DNA of 20,730 bases. Source: an uncultured Oscillibacter sp. GTDB lineage: Bacteria > Bacillota > Clostridia > Oscillospirales > Oscillospiraceae. Shown here piece after piece: positions 1-7,480 of the stretch. The translations under genes were made by a program, and so were the position numbers. The DNA is taken from NCBI GenBank assembly GCA_900544105.1, contig UQUC01000036.1, positions 1-20,730 of the forward strand, in the 5' to 3' direction. The notes beneath the pieces were generated by a model that made no database searches, had not been told where the DNA came from, and was given only the letters and a program-made list of their open reading frames with translations. Numbering within the stretch: position 1 is the first letter of the stretch; every line of letters begins with the position of its first letter.

Positions 1-286
1 CATAGTGATAGCCATTTCCATTCTTAATCTCTGCGTTGTGCAACTTCACGCTCTGCGTTGCATAACAGTAATCTTCATCGATCAGCGTCGTATTAAATCC
101 ATAAGTAATCACTGTGTCGTGCTTTGCATCTTGATATACTTTTTGCCAATCGCTTCCAAAAGACCCAGAGTAAGAAACCCCGCTTTCTGTGGCACCATCA
201 CTATAGGCCAAGCATGTGCCCATGGAAATCGTTGAAAGTACCATGACAAAAGCGATTGCGCCTGCACATAATCTTTTCCCTTTCAT
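1..286 (-). CDS. Partial small secreted protein, weakly lactococcin-972-like
   Basis: The reading frame starts at ATG 286 on the minus strand, 7 nt after an AAAGGAGA ribosome site, and runs off the window at position 1, so 95 residues of the N-terminal part are visible. Residues 1-27 form a signal peptide: basic MKGKR, a hydrophobic core, and a likely cut after TCLA. The exported part is Ser/Gly/Tyr-rich and contains KLHNAEIKNGNG (residues 81-92). That stretch has the K-x-H-x-A-x-(V/I)-x-N spacing seen in lactococcin 972-type bacteriocins, which are secreted and bind lipid II. The resemblance is short and I would not assign function from it. The gene is visibly more AT-rich than its neighbours and has its own promoter, which fits an acquired gene. 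If the family is right, a multi-TM immunity/ABC pair should follow just left of the window. Otherwise it is an unclassified secreted small protein. Confidence 0.6.
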   Translation of the reverse strand, partial: MKGKRLCAGAIAFVMVLSTISMGTCLAYSDGATESGVSYSGSFGSDWQKVYQDAKHDTVITYGFNTTLIDEDYCYATQSVKLHNAEIKNGNGYHY

Positions 287-377
287 AACCTATCTCCTTT
301 CAATGTTTCAGCTTTCATTTCGCGCCCTATGTGTCTTATATCTAATCTATCATCTCCTTCCTCATTTGTTTTTTATT

Positions 378-406
378 ATTATAATCATTTCCACTTATTT
401 TTTCAA
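378..406 (-). promoter_or_regulatory. Sigma-A promoter for the secreted peptide gene
   Basis: Read on the minus strand: -35 TTGAAA (406-401), a 17-nt spacer, and -10 TATAAT (383-378), a near-consensus promoter. Transcription would start near 371, leaving a leader of about 85 nt before ATG 286. The -35 box lies just downstream of the U-tract of the acetyltransferase terminator, so the two minus-strand units are cleanly separated. Confidence 0.75.
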
Positions 407-409
407 TAC

Positions 410-455
410 AAAAAAACAAGCAGAGCCTACTAAAGTTCAAGTAGGCTCTACTTGT
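410..455 (-). terminator. Intrinsic terminator of the GNAT gene
   Basis: A 10-bp perfect stem (AGAGCCTACT at 422-431 with AGTAGGCTCT at 440-449) is extended past one mismatch by ACAAG/CTTGT. On the minus strand it is followed by a run of T (complement of A410-A416). It lies 43 nt after the acetyltransferase stop codon. Confidence 0.85.
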
Positions 456-497
456 TCCCTTACTTATTTCAGAATAGTTAATCGTTCCCCCTCAATC

Positions 498-932
498 TTA
501 GGGCTCCAGATAATAATCGAAGCCGTAGCAGCTCTTTTCAAAGCCGTAGATCTCGTAGAACCGGTGGGCCTGCTTCCGGGGCATACCGGAGTCCAGCACC
601 AGGGCCTTGCAGCCCCGGGCCTTGGCCAGCTCCTTGGCGTGGTCCATGAGCTTCACGCCATAACCCTTGCCCCGCTCGTCGGCGTTGGTGATGATGCTGG
701 AGACATAGCAGGTCATGCCGGACAGCCAGAAGGTGTTGAAGTAAGCGCCGTGGCAGAAGCCATGGTAGGTGTCCCCGTCCATGAGGAAGAAGGCGAAGCT
801 GTCCTCGTCGGCCAGCACGTCGGCGTACACCTTGCGGATGACTTCCTTATCATAGGTGTTGTAGTCCCAAAGCTTTTCAATGTAGTCAAACGCCACATCG
901 AAATCGTCCATGGTTGCGGTCTTGAATTCCAT
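498..932 (-). CDS. GNAT-family N-acetyltransferase
   Basis: This 144-residue protein has the layout of a stand-alone GCN5-related acetyltransferase, which transfers an acetyl group from acetyl-CoA to an amine. The acetyl-CoA pyrophosphate loop is visible as DERGKGYGVKLM (about residues 85-96, the R-G-x-G-x-G/A type motif), preceded by the strand SSIITNAD. The C-terminal HRFYEIYGFEKS segment (about 122-133) is the usual motif B region with its Tyr. The start at 932 is supported by AAAGGAGG 8 nt upstream. The gene has its own promoter (969-997) and terminator (410-455), so it is monocistronic and diverges from the fab operon. The substrate cannot be inferred; small-molecule or protein acetylation are both possible. 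Confidence 0.9.
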   Translation of the reverse strand: MEFKTATMDDFDVAFDYIEKLWDYNTYDKEVIRKVYADVLADEDSFAFFLMDGDTYHGFCHGAYFNTFWLSGMTCYVSSIITNADERGKGYGVKLMDHAKELAKARGCKALVLDSGMPRKQAHRFYEIYGFEKSCYGFDYYLEP

Positions 933-968
933 ATTCTGTTCCTCCTTTTACAGGTCTAAACTAGGTTT

Positions 969-997
969 ATTATCCTCCCATCCTCCCCCCTTGTCAA
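969..997 (-). promoter_or_regulatory. Sigma-A promoter for the GNAT gene
   Basis: Minus strand: perfect -35 TTGACA (997-992), 17-nt spacer, -10 GATAAT (974-969). The predicted start is near 962, about 30 nt before the ATG at 932. Confidence 0.8.
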
Positions 998-1078
998 GTC
1001 TGTTCCTGCCGTTTTCCCCAAATTTTCTGTTCTTTCTTCCCCTTTCCTTGGGAAGTATCACGGAGCAGGTTCCTTGGC

Positions 1079-1107
1079 TTGACTTCTTCCAGGGAGGTTG
1101 TTACCAT
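1079..1107 (+). promoter_or_regulatory. Candidate promoter of the fab operon
   Basis: TTGACT at 1079-1084 and TACCAT at 1102-1107 are separated by 17 nt, which would start transcription near 1114, shortly before the fabK ribosome site. The -10 box is only 4/6 to consensus, so this is a modest call. No FabT- or FapR-type palindrome was recognised in 1000-1142. Confidence 0.45.
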
Positions 1108-1142
1108 GAAGGCATTCCACACCAGGAACAGGAGGCACTTCC

Positions 1143-2081
1143 ATGAAAACCCGTATCACCGAACTCTTCGGCATCCAGTACCCCATCATCCAGGGGGCCA
1201 TGCAGTGGCTGTCCAAGCCCCGCCTGGCTGCCGCCGTGTCCAACGCCGGGGCCCTGGGCCTGATCGGCGCGGGGGGCATGAATGCCGACACCCTGCGGGA
1301 GCACATCCGCCGGTGCAAGGCCCTGACCAATAAGCCCTTCGGCGTGAACATCATGCTGATGAACCCCGCCGCCGCCGAGATGGCCAAGGTGGTGGTGGAG
1401 GAGGGCGTCCAGGTGGTCACCACCGGAGCGGGGGTGCCCAGCCAGTATATCCCCGCCTGGAAGGAGGCGGGTATCAAGGTCTTCCCCGTGGTCCCCGCCA
1501 CCACCCTGGTCCGCCGCCTGGCCCCCCTGGGCGTGGACGGCTTCATTGCCGAGGGCACCGAGAGCGGCGGCCACGTGGGTGAGCTGACCACCATGGCCCT
1601 GGTGCCCCAGGTGCGGGACATGACCGACCTGCCCGTCATCGCCGCCGGAGGCATCGCCAGCGGACGGCAGCTGGCCGCCGCCTTTGCCCTGGGGGCCTGC
1701 GGCGCGCAGATCGGCACCTGCCTGTTGGTGAGCCAGGAGTGCCCCATCCACGAAAATTATAAGCAGGCCCTGCTGAAGGCCAAGGACAGCGACACCACTG
1801 TCACTGGCCGCAGCGTGGGCGCGCCGGTGCGCATCCTGAAAAACCAGATGGCCCGGGAGTACCTGGCCCGGGAGCGGGCCGGGGCGGACAAGATGGAGCT
1901 GGAGAAATATACCCTGGGCTCCCTCCGCCGGGCGGTGTTCGACGGGGACACCAAGACGGGCTCTCTCATGGCCGGTCAGGTGGCCGGGATGCTCCACGAG
2001 ATCCGCCCCCTGCGTGCTATTTTTGAAGAGATGTACGCTGAGTATCAGGCCACCGTGGCCCGGCTGGCCCAGGAGGTTTGA
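1143..2081 (+). CDS. fabK: Enoyl-ACP reductase, FMN-dependent FabK type
   Basis: FabK catalyses the last step of each fatty-acid elongation cycle, reducing trans-2-enoyl-ACP with NAD(P)H through bound FMN. It replaces FabI and is insensitive to triclosan. The 312 residues give a nitronate monooxygenase/FabK TIM barrel. Visible features are the N-terminal GIQYPIIQGAMQW, the catalytic-loop motif TESGGHVGE with His144, and the flavin phosphate motifs AAGGIASGRQ (168-177) and GAQIGT (187-192). Nitronate monooxygenases share this fold, but adjacency to fabD-fabG-fabF-fabZ settles the role. The start at 1143 has GGAGG 7 nt upstream. The stop overlaps the fabD ribosome-site/start region by a few nucleotides, so the two are translationally linked. 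Confidence 0.95.
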   Translation: MKTRITELFGIQYPIIQGAMQWLSKPRLAAAVSNAGALGLIGAGGMNADTLREHIRRCKALTNKPFGVNIMLMNPAAAEMAKVVVEEGVQVVTTGAGVPSQYIPAWKEAGIKVFPVVPATTLVRRLAPLGVDGFIAEGTESGGHVGELTTMALVPQVRDMTDLPVIAAGGIASGRQLAAAFALGACGAQIGTCLLVSQECPIHENYKQALLKAKDSDTTVTGRSVGAPVRILKNQMAREYLARERAGADKMELEKYTLGSLRRAVFDGDTKTGSLMAGQVAGMLHEIRPLRAIFEEMYAEYQATVARLAQEV

Positions 2082-2083
2082 AC

Positions 2084-3019
2084 ATGAAATTAGCCTTTGT
2101 ATACGCCGGTCAGGGAAGCCAGAAAGTCGGCATGGGCCGGGACTTCTATGACCAGTACCCCGAATACCGGGCGGTGCTGGACAACGCCGGGCTGGACTTT
2201 GACCTGAAGACCCTCACCTTTGAAGGGCCTATCGAGACGCTGTCTCAGACCCGCTACACCCAGCCCTGCATGGCGGCCTTTGCCGTGGGGGTCACCGACC
2301 TGCTGTATGCCAGGGGCATTAAGCCCTGCGCGGCGGCGGGCCTGTCCCTGGGGGAGTACTCCGCCCTGTATGCCACCGGGGTGCTGGACCGGGAGACCGT
2401 GCTGAAGACTCTGGCCTTCCGGGGCCGTGCCATGGAGCAGGCCGCTGAAGGCCTGGCATGCGGCATGACCGCCGTCCTCTCCCTGGAGCGGGACAAGCTG
2501 CAAGCGGCCTGCGACCAGGCAAGTGAGCTGGGCGTGGTGCAGATCTGCAATTATAACTGCCCCGGCCAGTTGGTCATCAGCGGCGAGAAGGCCGCTGTGG
2601 ACCGGGCCGGAGAACTCGCCAAGGAACTGGGTGCCAAGCGCTGTATGCCCCTGCGGGTCAGCGGCCCCTTCCACACCCGGCTGATGAAGCCCGCGGGCGA
2701 CGCCCTGGCCGACTATTTCAAGACCATTACATTCCACCCCATGGCCCTGCCCGTCTATTTCAACTGCAAGGGCGGCCCCATGGAGGCGGGAGATTCCATC
2801 CCCGCCCTGCTGGAGAAGCAGGTGCAGTCCTCCGTCTATTGGGAGGACACCGTCCGGCGCATGGAGGCCGACGGCATCGACGCCATTCTGGAGATCGGCC
2901 CGGGCAAGACCCTCACCTCCTTTGTAAAAAAGACCGCCCCCGGCATCCAGACCTATCACATCGACACCGCCGCCGACTTTGAGACCGTGGCGGAGCAGCT
3001 GAAAGGAGCAGCCCAATGA
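2084..3019 (+). CDS. fabD: Malonyl-CoA:ACP transacylase
   Basis: FabD moves malonyl from CoA to acyl carrier protein, supplying the extender unit. The protein has 311 residues, normal for the family. It contains GQGSQ (9-13), the nucleophile motif GLSLGEYSAL with Ser88, Arg113 for carboxylate binding, and the catalytic His197 in SGPFHTRLM. An in-frame TTG lies at 2078, but ATG 2084 is preferred because AGGAGG (2071-2076) is 7 nt before it and only 1 nt before the TTG. The 3' end overlaps fabG by the ATGA tetranucleotide, the usual sign of coupled translation. All catalytic residues are present. Confidence 0.96.
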   Translation: MKLAFVYAGQGSQKVGMGRDFYDQYPEYRAVLDNAGLDFDLKTLTFEGPIETLSQTRYTQPCMAAFAVGVTDLLYARGIKPCAAAGLSLGEYSALYATGVLDRETVLKTLAFRGRAMEQAAEGLACGMTAVLSLERDKLQAACDQASELGVVQICNYNCPGQLVISGEKAAVDRAGELAKELGAKRCMPLRVSGPFHTRLMKPAGDALADYFKTITFHPMALPVYFNCKGGPMEAGDSIPALLEKQVQSSVYWEDTVRRMEADGIDAILEIGPGKTLTSFVKKTAPGIQTYHIDTAADFETVAEQLKGAAQ

Positions 3020-3759
3020 CCATGAACGAATCTGTGGCCCTTGTCACCGGCGGCAGCCGGGGCATTGGCCGGGCCATCTGCCTGGAGCTGGCCCGCCAGG
3101 GCGCGGCGGTGGCCGTGAACTACGCCGGAAACGAACAGGCCGCCCAGGAGACGGTGGAGGCCTGCCGGGCCCTGGGCGTTCAGGCGGAGGCCTTTCAGGC
3201 CGACGTGTCTGACCCCGCCGCCTGCGAGAGTCTCATCGCCCAGGTGAAGGAGCGCTTTGGCCGCCTGGACATCCTGGTGAACAACGCGGGCGTCACCCGG
3301 GACGGCCTGCTGATGACCGCAAAGCCGGAGGACTTTGACAAGGTGCTGGACACCAACCTGAAGGGGGCCTATTTCTGCATGAAGGCCGCCGCCAAAGTGA
3401 TGATGCGCCAGCGCTATGGCCGCATCGTCAACCTGAGCAGCGTGGTGGGCCTGCGGGGCAACCCGGGCCAGACGGGCTATGCCGCCAGCAAGGCGGGCGT
3501 GCTGGGCCTGACCAAGGCCGCCGCCAAAGAGCTGGCCAGCCGGAACATCACGGTGAACGCCGTGGCCCCCGGCTTTATCGAGACGGACATGACCGCCGTG
3601 CTGCCCGAAAAGGCCAAGACGGCCATGCTGGCCACCATCCCCATGGCCGCCCCCGGCCAGCCGGAGGACGTGGCCCGGGCCGCGGCCTTCTTCGCCCGGC
3701 CAGAGAGCGCCTATATCACCGGACAGGTGCTGTGCGTAGACGGCGGAATGGCCGTGTGA
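3016..3759 (+). CDS. fabG: 3-oxoacyl-ACP reductase
   Basis: FabG reduces 3-oxoacyl-ACP to (R)-3-hydroxyacyl-ACP with NADPH. This 247-residue short-chain dehydrogenase has the cofactor motif TGGSRGIG (11-18), NNAG (89-92), and the complete tetrad Asn114, Ser142, Tyr155, Lys159 (YAASK). The C-terminal VDGGMAV ending is typical. ATG 3016 overlaps the fabD stop and has AAAGGAG 7 nt upstream; the ATG at 3022 would be too far from it. The position inside the fab operon distinguishes it from the many other SDR enzymes. Confidence 0.96.
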   Translation: MTMNESVALVTGGSRGIGRAICLELARQGAAVAVNYAGNEQAAQETVEACRALGVQAEAFQADVSDPAACESLIAQVKERFGRLDILVNNAGVTRDGLLMTAKPEDFDKVLDTNLKGAYFCMKAAAKVMMRQRYGRIVNLSSVVGLRGNPGQTGYAASKAGVLGLTKAAAKELASRNITVNAVAPGFIETDMTAVLPEKAKTAMLATIPMAAPGQPEDVARAAAFFARPESAYITGQVLCVDGGMAV

Positions 3760-3775
3760 GTTTTAGGAGGTTACT

Positions 3776-5017
3776 ATGGAAAAACGTAGGGTCGTGATCA
3801 CCGGCATGGGCACGGTGAACCCCATTGGAAACAGCGTGGCGGAGAGCTGGCAGGCGGCCAAAGACGGCAAGTGCGGCATCGGCCCCATCACCCGGTATGA
3901 CTGCTCTGACATGCGGGTAAAGCTGGCCGGAGAGGTGAAGGACCTGGACATCGACGGCGTTTTGGGCAAGCGGGAGGCCAAGAAGATGGACCGCTTTACC
4001 CAGTTTGCCCTCATCGCCGCCCAGCAGGCCATGGACGACAGCGGCCTGGACCGGGAGCGGGAGGACCTGTCCCGCTGCGGCGTCATCTGCTCCAGCGGCA
4101 TCGGCGGCTTTGAGACGGTGGGCGGTGCCTTCCTGCGGGGGGAGAGCCGGGGCTATGACTCCGTGTCCCCCTTTATGATCCCCATGATCATCTCAAACAT
4201 GGCCGCCGGTCAGATCGCCATCCGCTTCGGCTTTCAGGGCATGTGTACCTGTGTGGTCACCGCCTGCGCCGGGGGCACCAACGCCGTGGGCGACGCCTTC
4301 CACTACATCCGGGACGGCTACGCCGAGGTCATGCTCTGCGGCGGCACCGAGGCCTCCATCACGCCCATGGCCATCGGCGGCTTCACCTCCATGAAGGCCC
4401 TGACCCAGACGGAGGACCCTGACCGGGCCTCTATCCCCTTTGACGCGGAGCGCAACGGCTTCGTCATGGGCGAGGGCGCGGGCGTGCTGCTTCTGGAGGA
4501 GCTGGAGCACGCCAAGACCCGCGGGGCGAAGATCTACGCCGAGGTGATGGGCTACGGCGCCACCTGCGACGCTCACCACATCACCGCCCCCCTTGCGGAC
4601 GGCAGCGGCGGCGCCAAGGCCATGGCCATGGCGCTGACCGACGGCGGCGTTTCTCCGGAGCAGGTGGGCTACATCAACGCCCACGGCACCTCTACCCATC
4701 TCAACGACGCCGGGGAAACCGCCGCGGTGAAAACCGTGTTCGGCCCTCACGCCTATCAGCTGGCCATGAGCTCCACCAAGTCCATGACCGGACATATGCT
4801 GGGAGCCGCCGGCGCCGTGGAAGCCATCTTCACCGCCCTGAGCCTGCGGGACGGCTTCCTCCCCGCCACCATCCACTATCAGACCCCGGACCCGGACTGT
4901 GATCTGGACGTGGTGCCCAACGAGGGCCGTCCGGCGGACATCCGGTACGCCCTGAGCAACTCTCTGGGCTTCGGCGGACACAACGGCAGCCTGCTGCTGA
5001 AAAAATGGGAGGACTGA
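3776..5017 (+). CDS. fabF: 3-oxoacyl-ACP synthase II (elongating condensing enzyme)
   Basis: FabF condenses acyl-ACP with malonyl-ACP, the elongation step of type II fatty-acid synthesis. The 413-residue thiolase-fold protein keeps the KAS-II Cys-His-His set: Cys164 in VVTACAGGTNA, His303 in NAHGTSTHLND, and His340 in KSMTGHMLGAAG with Lys335. The N-terminus VVITGMGTVNPIGNS and the C-terminal SNSLGFGGHN are family signatures. AGGAGG lies 7 nt before ATG 3776, and the gap to fabG is 16 nt. Since no fabH is in the window, initiation must be encoded elsewhere. Confidence 0.96.
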   Translation: MEKRRVVITGMGTVNPIGNSVAESWQAAKDGKCGIGPITRYDCSDMRVKLAGEVKDLDIDGVLGKREAKKMDRFTQFALIAAQQAMDDSGLDREREDLSRCGVICSSGIGGFETVGGAFLRGESRGYDSVSPFMIPMIISNMAAGQIAIRFGFQGMCTCVVTACAGGTNAVGDAFHYIRDGYAEVMLCGGTEASITPMAIGGFTSMKALTQTEDPDRASIPFDAERNGFVMGEGAGVLLLEELEHAKTRGAKIYAEVMGYGATCDAHHITAPLADGSGGAKAMAMALTDGGVSPEQVGYINAHGTSTHLNDAGETAAVKTVFGPHAYQLAMSSTKSMTGHMLGAAGAVEAIFTALSLRDGFLPATIHYQTPDPDCDLDVVPNEGRPADIRYALSNSLGFGGHNGSLLLKKWED

Positions 5018-5018
5018 C

Positions 5019-5450
5019 ATGGGCTTACAGTTAAATTCCAATGAGATCGCCGAGATCCTGCCCCACCGCTACCCCTTCGCGCTGGTGGACCGCATCACCG
5101 ACGGGGAATCCGGCGTGTGGGCCAAGGGCATCAAGTGCGTCAGCGTGGGGGAGCCGTTTTTCTGCGGCCACTTCCCCCAAAAGCACGTCATGCCCGGCGT
5201 GCTGATCTTGGAGGCGCTGGCCCAGGTGGGGGCCGTGGCGATCCTGTCTCTGCCGGAGAACCGGGGGAAGATCGCCCTGTTCGGCGGCGTGAAAAACGCC
5301 CGCTTCAAGCGGCAGGTCATCCCCGGGGACGTTTTGGAGCTGGAATGTACCCTCACCAAGCGCCGGGGTCCGGTGGGCATCGGCGTCTGCACCGCCACGG
5401 TGAATGGCGAGACCGCCTGCACCGCGGAGCTGATCTTCGCCATCCAGTGA
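5019..5450 (+). CDS. fabZ: 3-hydroxyacyl-ACP dehydratase
   Basis: FabZ removes water from 3-hydroxyacyl-ACP to give trans-2-enoyl-ACP, the substrate of FabK. The 143-residue hot-dog protein has LPHRYPFALVDRI (14-26), and the active-site segment GHFPQKHVMPGVLILEALAQ with catalytic His51 and Glu65. It begins 1 nt after the fabF stop, with GGGAGG inside the end of fabF as ribosome site. It is the last gene of the operon. I see no convincing intrinsic terminator in the following 120 bp, only imperfect CCGG repeats. Confidence 0.95.
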   Translation: MGLQLNSNEIAEILPHRYPFALVDRITDGESGVWAKGIKCVSVGEPFFCGHFPQKHVMPGVLILEALAQVGAVAILSLPENRGKIALFGGVKNARFKRQVIPGDVLELECTLTKRRGPVGIGVCTATVNGETACTAELIFAIQ

Positions 5451-5569
5451 CGGCCTCTCCCCTTTCGGACACACAGCGCCCGAACCCGGCAGTCCAAATC
5501 ACAGGATCATTCCGCAGCGATCCCTGAAACGCCGGCAGATGACTTTCCGGAAAGCAAAGCAGGTATGGC

Positions 5570-5598
5570 TTGCGGATCCTGTAAAGCTCTGCTACAAT
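5570..5598 (+). promoter_or_regulatory. Promoter of the Cys-rich small protein gene
   Basis: TTGCGG at 5570-5575, a 17-nt spacer and TACAAT at 5593-5598 fit a sigma-A promoter with a good -10 box. The start would be near 5605, about 40 nt before the ATG. The rest of the 5451-5642 gap holds no gene that I can support. Confidence 0.6.
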
Positions 5599-5642
5599 CA
5601 TTTTACCCGAGCAAAAGAGTAAATGAGTAAAAGAGGGGACCA

Positions 5643-5984
5643 ATGATGAAAATTGATGGAAATGAACTGGCCATTCTGCAAAACGATCTTGATCGCCGCG
5701 GGCAAAAGCAGGAGGCATGGAAGGTCAAACAGGAGTTTCTGAAGCAGGTCCGGGAGAGCGGGGATCACTGTCCCTGCCAGGAGAAGTGCCCGTACCATGG
5801 CAGCTGCTTTGAATGTGTAACGCTCCATCGCGGGCATCGTGACCATCTGCCCATGTGTATGTGGGATATGCTGAATGAGCGCATTGCGGCGCTGTCACAC
5901 ATGACCGAGGGAACGCTGTACGAATATGAGAAAAAGCAGGCAGCCTGCACGGATTGCGAGGGCTGCCCCGGCTGCGGCGAATAA
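5643..5984 (+). CDS. Cys/His-rich small protein, probable metal or Fe-S binder
   Basis: I do not recognise an assigned function. The 113-residue protein has a charged, probably helical N-terminal half, then a dense Cys/His block: Cys43, Cys45, Cys49, His52, Cys55, Cys58, His62 and Cys72. The segment CPYHGSCFECVTLHR resembles small DUF6485-type proteins of Clostridia, whose Cys/His pattern suggests zinc binding; this is recalled similarity, not a search. The C-terminus adds a second cluster, C-x2-C-x2-C-x2-C (Cys102, 105, 108, 111), spaced like a ferredoxin-type 4Fe-4S site. ATG 5643 and ATG 5646 are adjacent; GAGGGG at 5633-5638 is better placed for 5646. It has its own promoter and an excellent terminator, so it is a single-gene unit unrelated to fab. 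Confidence 0.85.
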   Translation: MMKIDGNELAILQNDLDRRGQKQEAWKVKQEFLKQVRESGDHCPCQEKCPYHGSCFECVTLHRGHRDHLPMCMWDMLNERIAALSHMTEGTLYEYEKKQAACTDCEGCPGCGE

Positions 5985-6004
5985 GCCAAAGCAGATCATA
6001 GCAG

Positions 6005-6036
6005 GCGCTCGAAGGTCTCCCCCTTCGGGCGCTTTT
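6005..6036 (+). terminator. Intrinsic terminator of the Cys-rich protein gene
   Basis: An 11-bp stem (6005-6015 with 6022-6032, one G-U pair) and a 6-nt loop are followed directly by TTTT. It lies 21 nt after the stop codon. Confidence 0.85.
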
Positions 6037-6076
6037 GGACGGAAAACGCCTTCCGCTATGCTGCATCGGGGATCAT

Positions 6077-6104
6077 CAGCCCGCTGTTTTCCGGCAGCGG
6101 GCTG
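6077..6104. repeat. Perfect 10-bp inverted repeat upstream of the permease gene
   Basis: CAGCCCGCTG at 6077-6086 and CAGCGGGCTG at 6095-6104 are exact reverse complements around an 8-nt spacer. No U-tract follows, and the repeat lies about 43 bp upstream of the candidate -35 box. A regulator site or a leftover hairpin is more likely than a terminator. Just after it, CCGGTAAA occurs twice in tandem near 6120-6138. Confidence 0.6.
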
Positions 6105-6146
6105 TGCTGTATGCTCCTGCCCGGTAAAACCGGTAAAGGGAATCCG

Positions 6147-6175
6147 TTGTAAATCAGGAAGAAATGTGCTATCTT
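6147..6175 (+). promoter_or_regulatory. Candidate promoter of the permease gene
   Basis: TTGTAA (6147-6152), a 17-nt spacer and TATCTT (6170-6175) are followed 55 nt later by the start codon. Each hexamer is 4/6 to 5/6 to consensus. Confidence 0.5.
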
Positions 6176-6230
6176 CTTTAGGCAAGTATCCGCGCAGGAT
6201 TCCTGACGATTCTAAATAAAGGAGCTTTTT

Positions 6231-7334
6231 ATGCACACGATCCGATCCTGGTGCCGCGCCAACGCCATGCTGGTCATCTCCCTGCTGGCAGCGGCAGCGA
6301 CCGCTTTCTTCGTTCCTCCCGACAGCGCATATCTGGGGTATTATGACCTCAAGACCCTCTCCTGCCTGTTCAGTGTTCTGGCGGTGGTGGGCGCGCTGCG
6401 GGATCTGGATGTCTTTTCCGCTCTTTCCCAGCGGATGGTACACACCTTTTCCACCGTCCGGGGCGTATGCACGGCGCTGGTGACCATCACCATGTTCGGC
6501 TCCATGCTCCTGACCAACGATACCGCCCTGCTGACCTTTCTCCCGCTGGGCTGGTTCGTCCTTTCCGTCACCGGGCAGGAAAAGCACGCCGCGCTGCTGT
6601 TCATTCTCCAGAACTGCGCCGCCAACCTCTGCGGAATGATCACCCCCTTCGGCAATCCGCAGAACCTCTATCTCTTCAGCTATTACGGCATCCCCGCCGG
6701 GACGTTCTTTTCCGTGATGCTGCCGCCCTTCATCCTGTCCACCGTCCTCATTCTCCTGTGCTGCCTGCTGTTCCCCAAGGACCGGCTTACGGTGCCGGAG
6801 GCGCAGGTCGTCGTAGACCGCCGCCGGGCCGCGGTCTACGGCGGGCTCTTCTGTCTGGCCGTCGCTATGGTGCTGCGGCTGATCCCCTATGGTCCCGGTC
6901 TGGCCATCATCGTTCTGGCGCTCTGGTTTCTGGACCGGCATGCGCTGAAGTCCGTGGACTGGGGGCTTCTGGCCACCTTTGCCGCTTTCTTCACCTTTTC
7001 GGGCAACCTTGCCCGGATGGAGCCTGTCCGGATGCTGTTTGTCCGGCTCTTATCCCACGGGACCATGCTGATCTCCGCCCTCACCTGCCAGATCATCAGC
7101 AACGTCCCCGCCGCGATCCTCCTCAGCCGTTTTACGCAGGATGCCCGCGGCCTTCTGGTGGGCGTCAATGTTGGCGGTGCCGGAACGCTGGTGGCATCTC
7201 TGGCCAGTCTCATCACTTTCCGGGAATACACCCGCCGCGTTCCCGGCGGCGCCAAACGCTTTCTCATCCTCTTTTCCGCCATCAGCTTCGCTTTTCTGGC
7301 AGTTCTTCTGGCTGCCATGTCCCTTCTGGGCTGA
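6231..7334 (+). CDS. Ion-transporter superfamily permease (SLC13/ArsB/CitM-like)
   Basis: A 367-residue, strongly hydrophobic protein with about 10 membrane segments. Two repeat halves are visible, as in the IT superfamily of DASS, ArsB, NhaD and CitMHS carriers. The first re-entrant hairpin has SMLLTNDTALL (91-101) and ITPFGNPQNLYLF (137-149). The second has ISNVPAAILLSRF (289-301) and NVGGAGTLVASLASLI (313-328). Such carriers move carboxylates, sulfate or arsenite, usually with Na+ or H+; the substrate here cannot be told. It is shorter than typical SLC13 proteins (about 450-500). The ATG at 6231 has AAAGGAGC 6 nt upstream. The closest regulator gene is the MarR protein 310 bp downstream, possibly its controller. 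Confidence 0.85.
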   Translation: MHTIRSWCRANAMLVISLLAAAATAFFVPPDSAYLGYYDLKTLSCLFSVLAVVGALRDLDVFSALSQRMVHTFSTVRGVCTALVTITMFGSMLLTNDTALLTFLPLGWFVLSVTGQEKHAALLFILQNCAANLCGMITPFGNPQNLYLFSYYGIPAGTFFSVMLPPFILSTVLILLCCLLFPKDRLTVPEAQVVVDRRRAAVYGGLFCLAVAMVLRLIPYGPGLAIIVLALWFLDRHALKSVDWGLLATFAAFFTFSGNLARMEPVRMLFVRLLSHGTMLISALTCQIISNVPAAILLSRFTQDARGLLVGVNVGGAGTLVASLASLITFREYTRRVPGGAKRFLILFSAISFAFLAVLLAAMSLLG

Positions 7335-7363
7335 GAAGGCCGTCAATAAGCAGATTCGCTTTT

Positions 7364-7402
7364 AGGGGACTTCTGCCGCTTTATGCAGTGCGAAAGTCCC
7401 CT
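7364..7402. repeat. Hairpin after the permease gene
   Basis: AGGGGACTT (7364-7372) pairs with AAGTCCCCT (7394-7402), flanked by TTTT on the left and TATAAAA on the right; an inner CTGC/GCAG pair tightens it. It lies 30 nt after the permease stop. With no long U-tract it is a weak terminator at best. Confidence 0.55.
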
Positions 7403-7480
7403 ATAAAATTCAGATGGGTTTCCGGCAGAGTTCCCGCATGAAGGCCGGGATACTGCCGCCACTAAAGTCCTACGATACCC

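Noticed and set aside
1143..2081. Nitronate monooxygenase instead of FabK
   Set aside because: Same fold, but the gene begins a fabD-fabG-fabF-fabZ operon and has the FabK-type GGHVGE loop.
5895..6941. Long minus-strand open frame opposite the permease gene
   Set aside because: Gln/Gly/His-rich low-complexity shadow of a GC-rich gene, without a ribosome site or recognisable domain.
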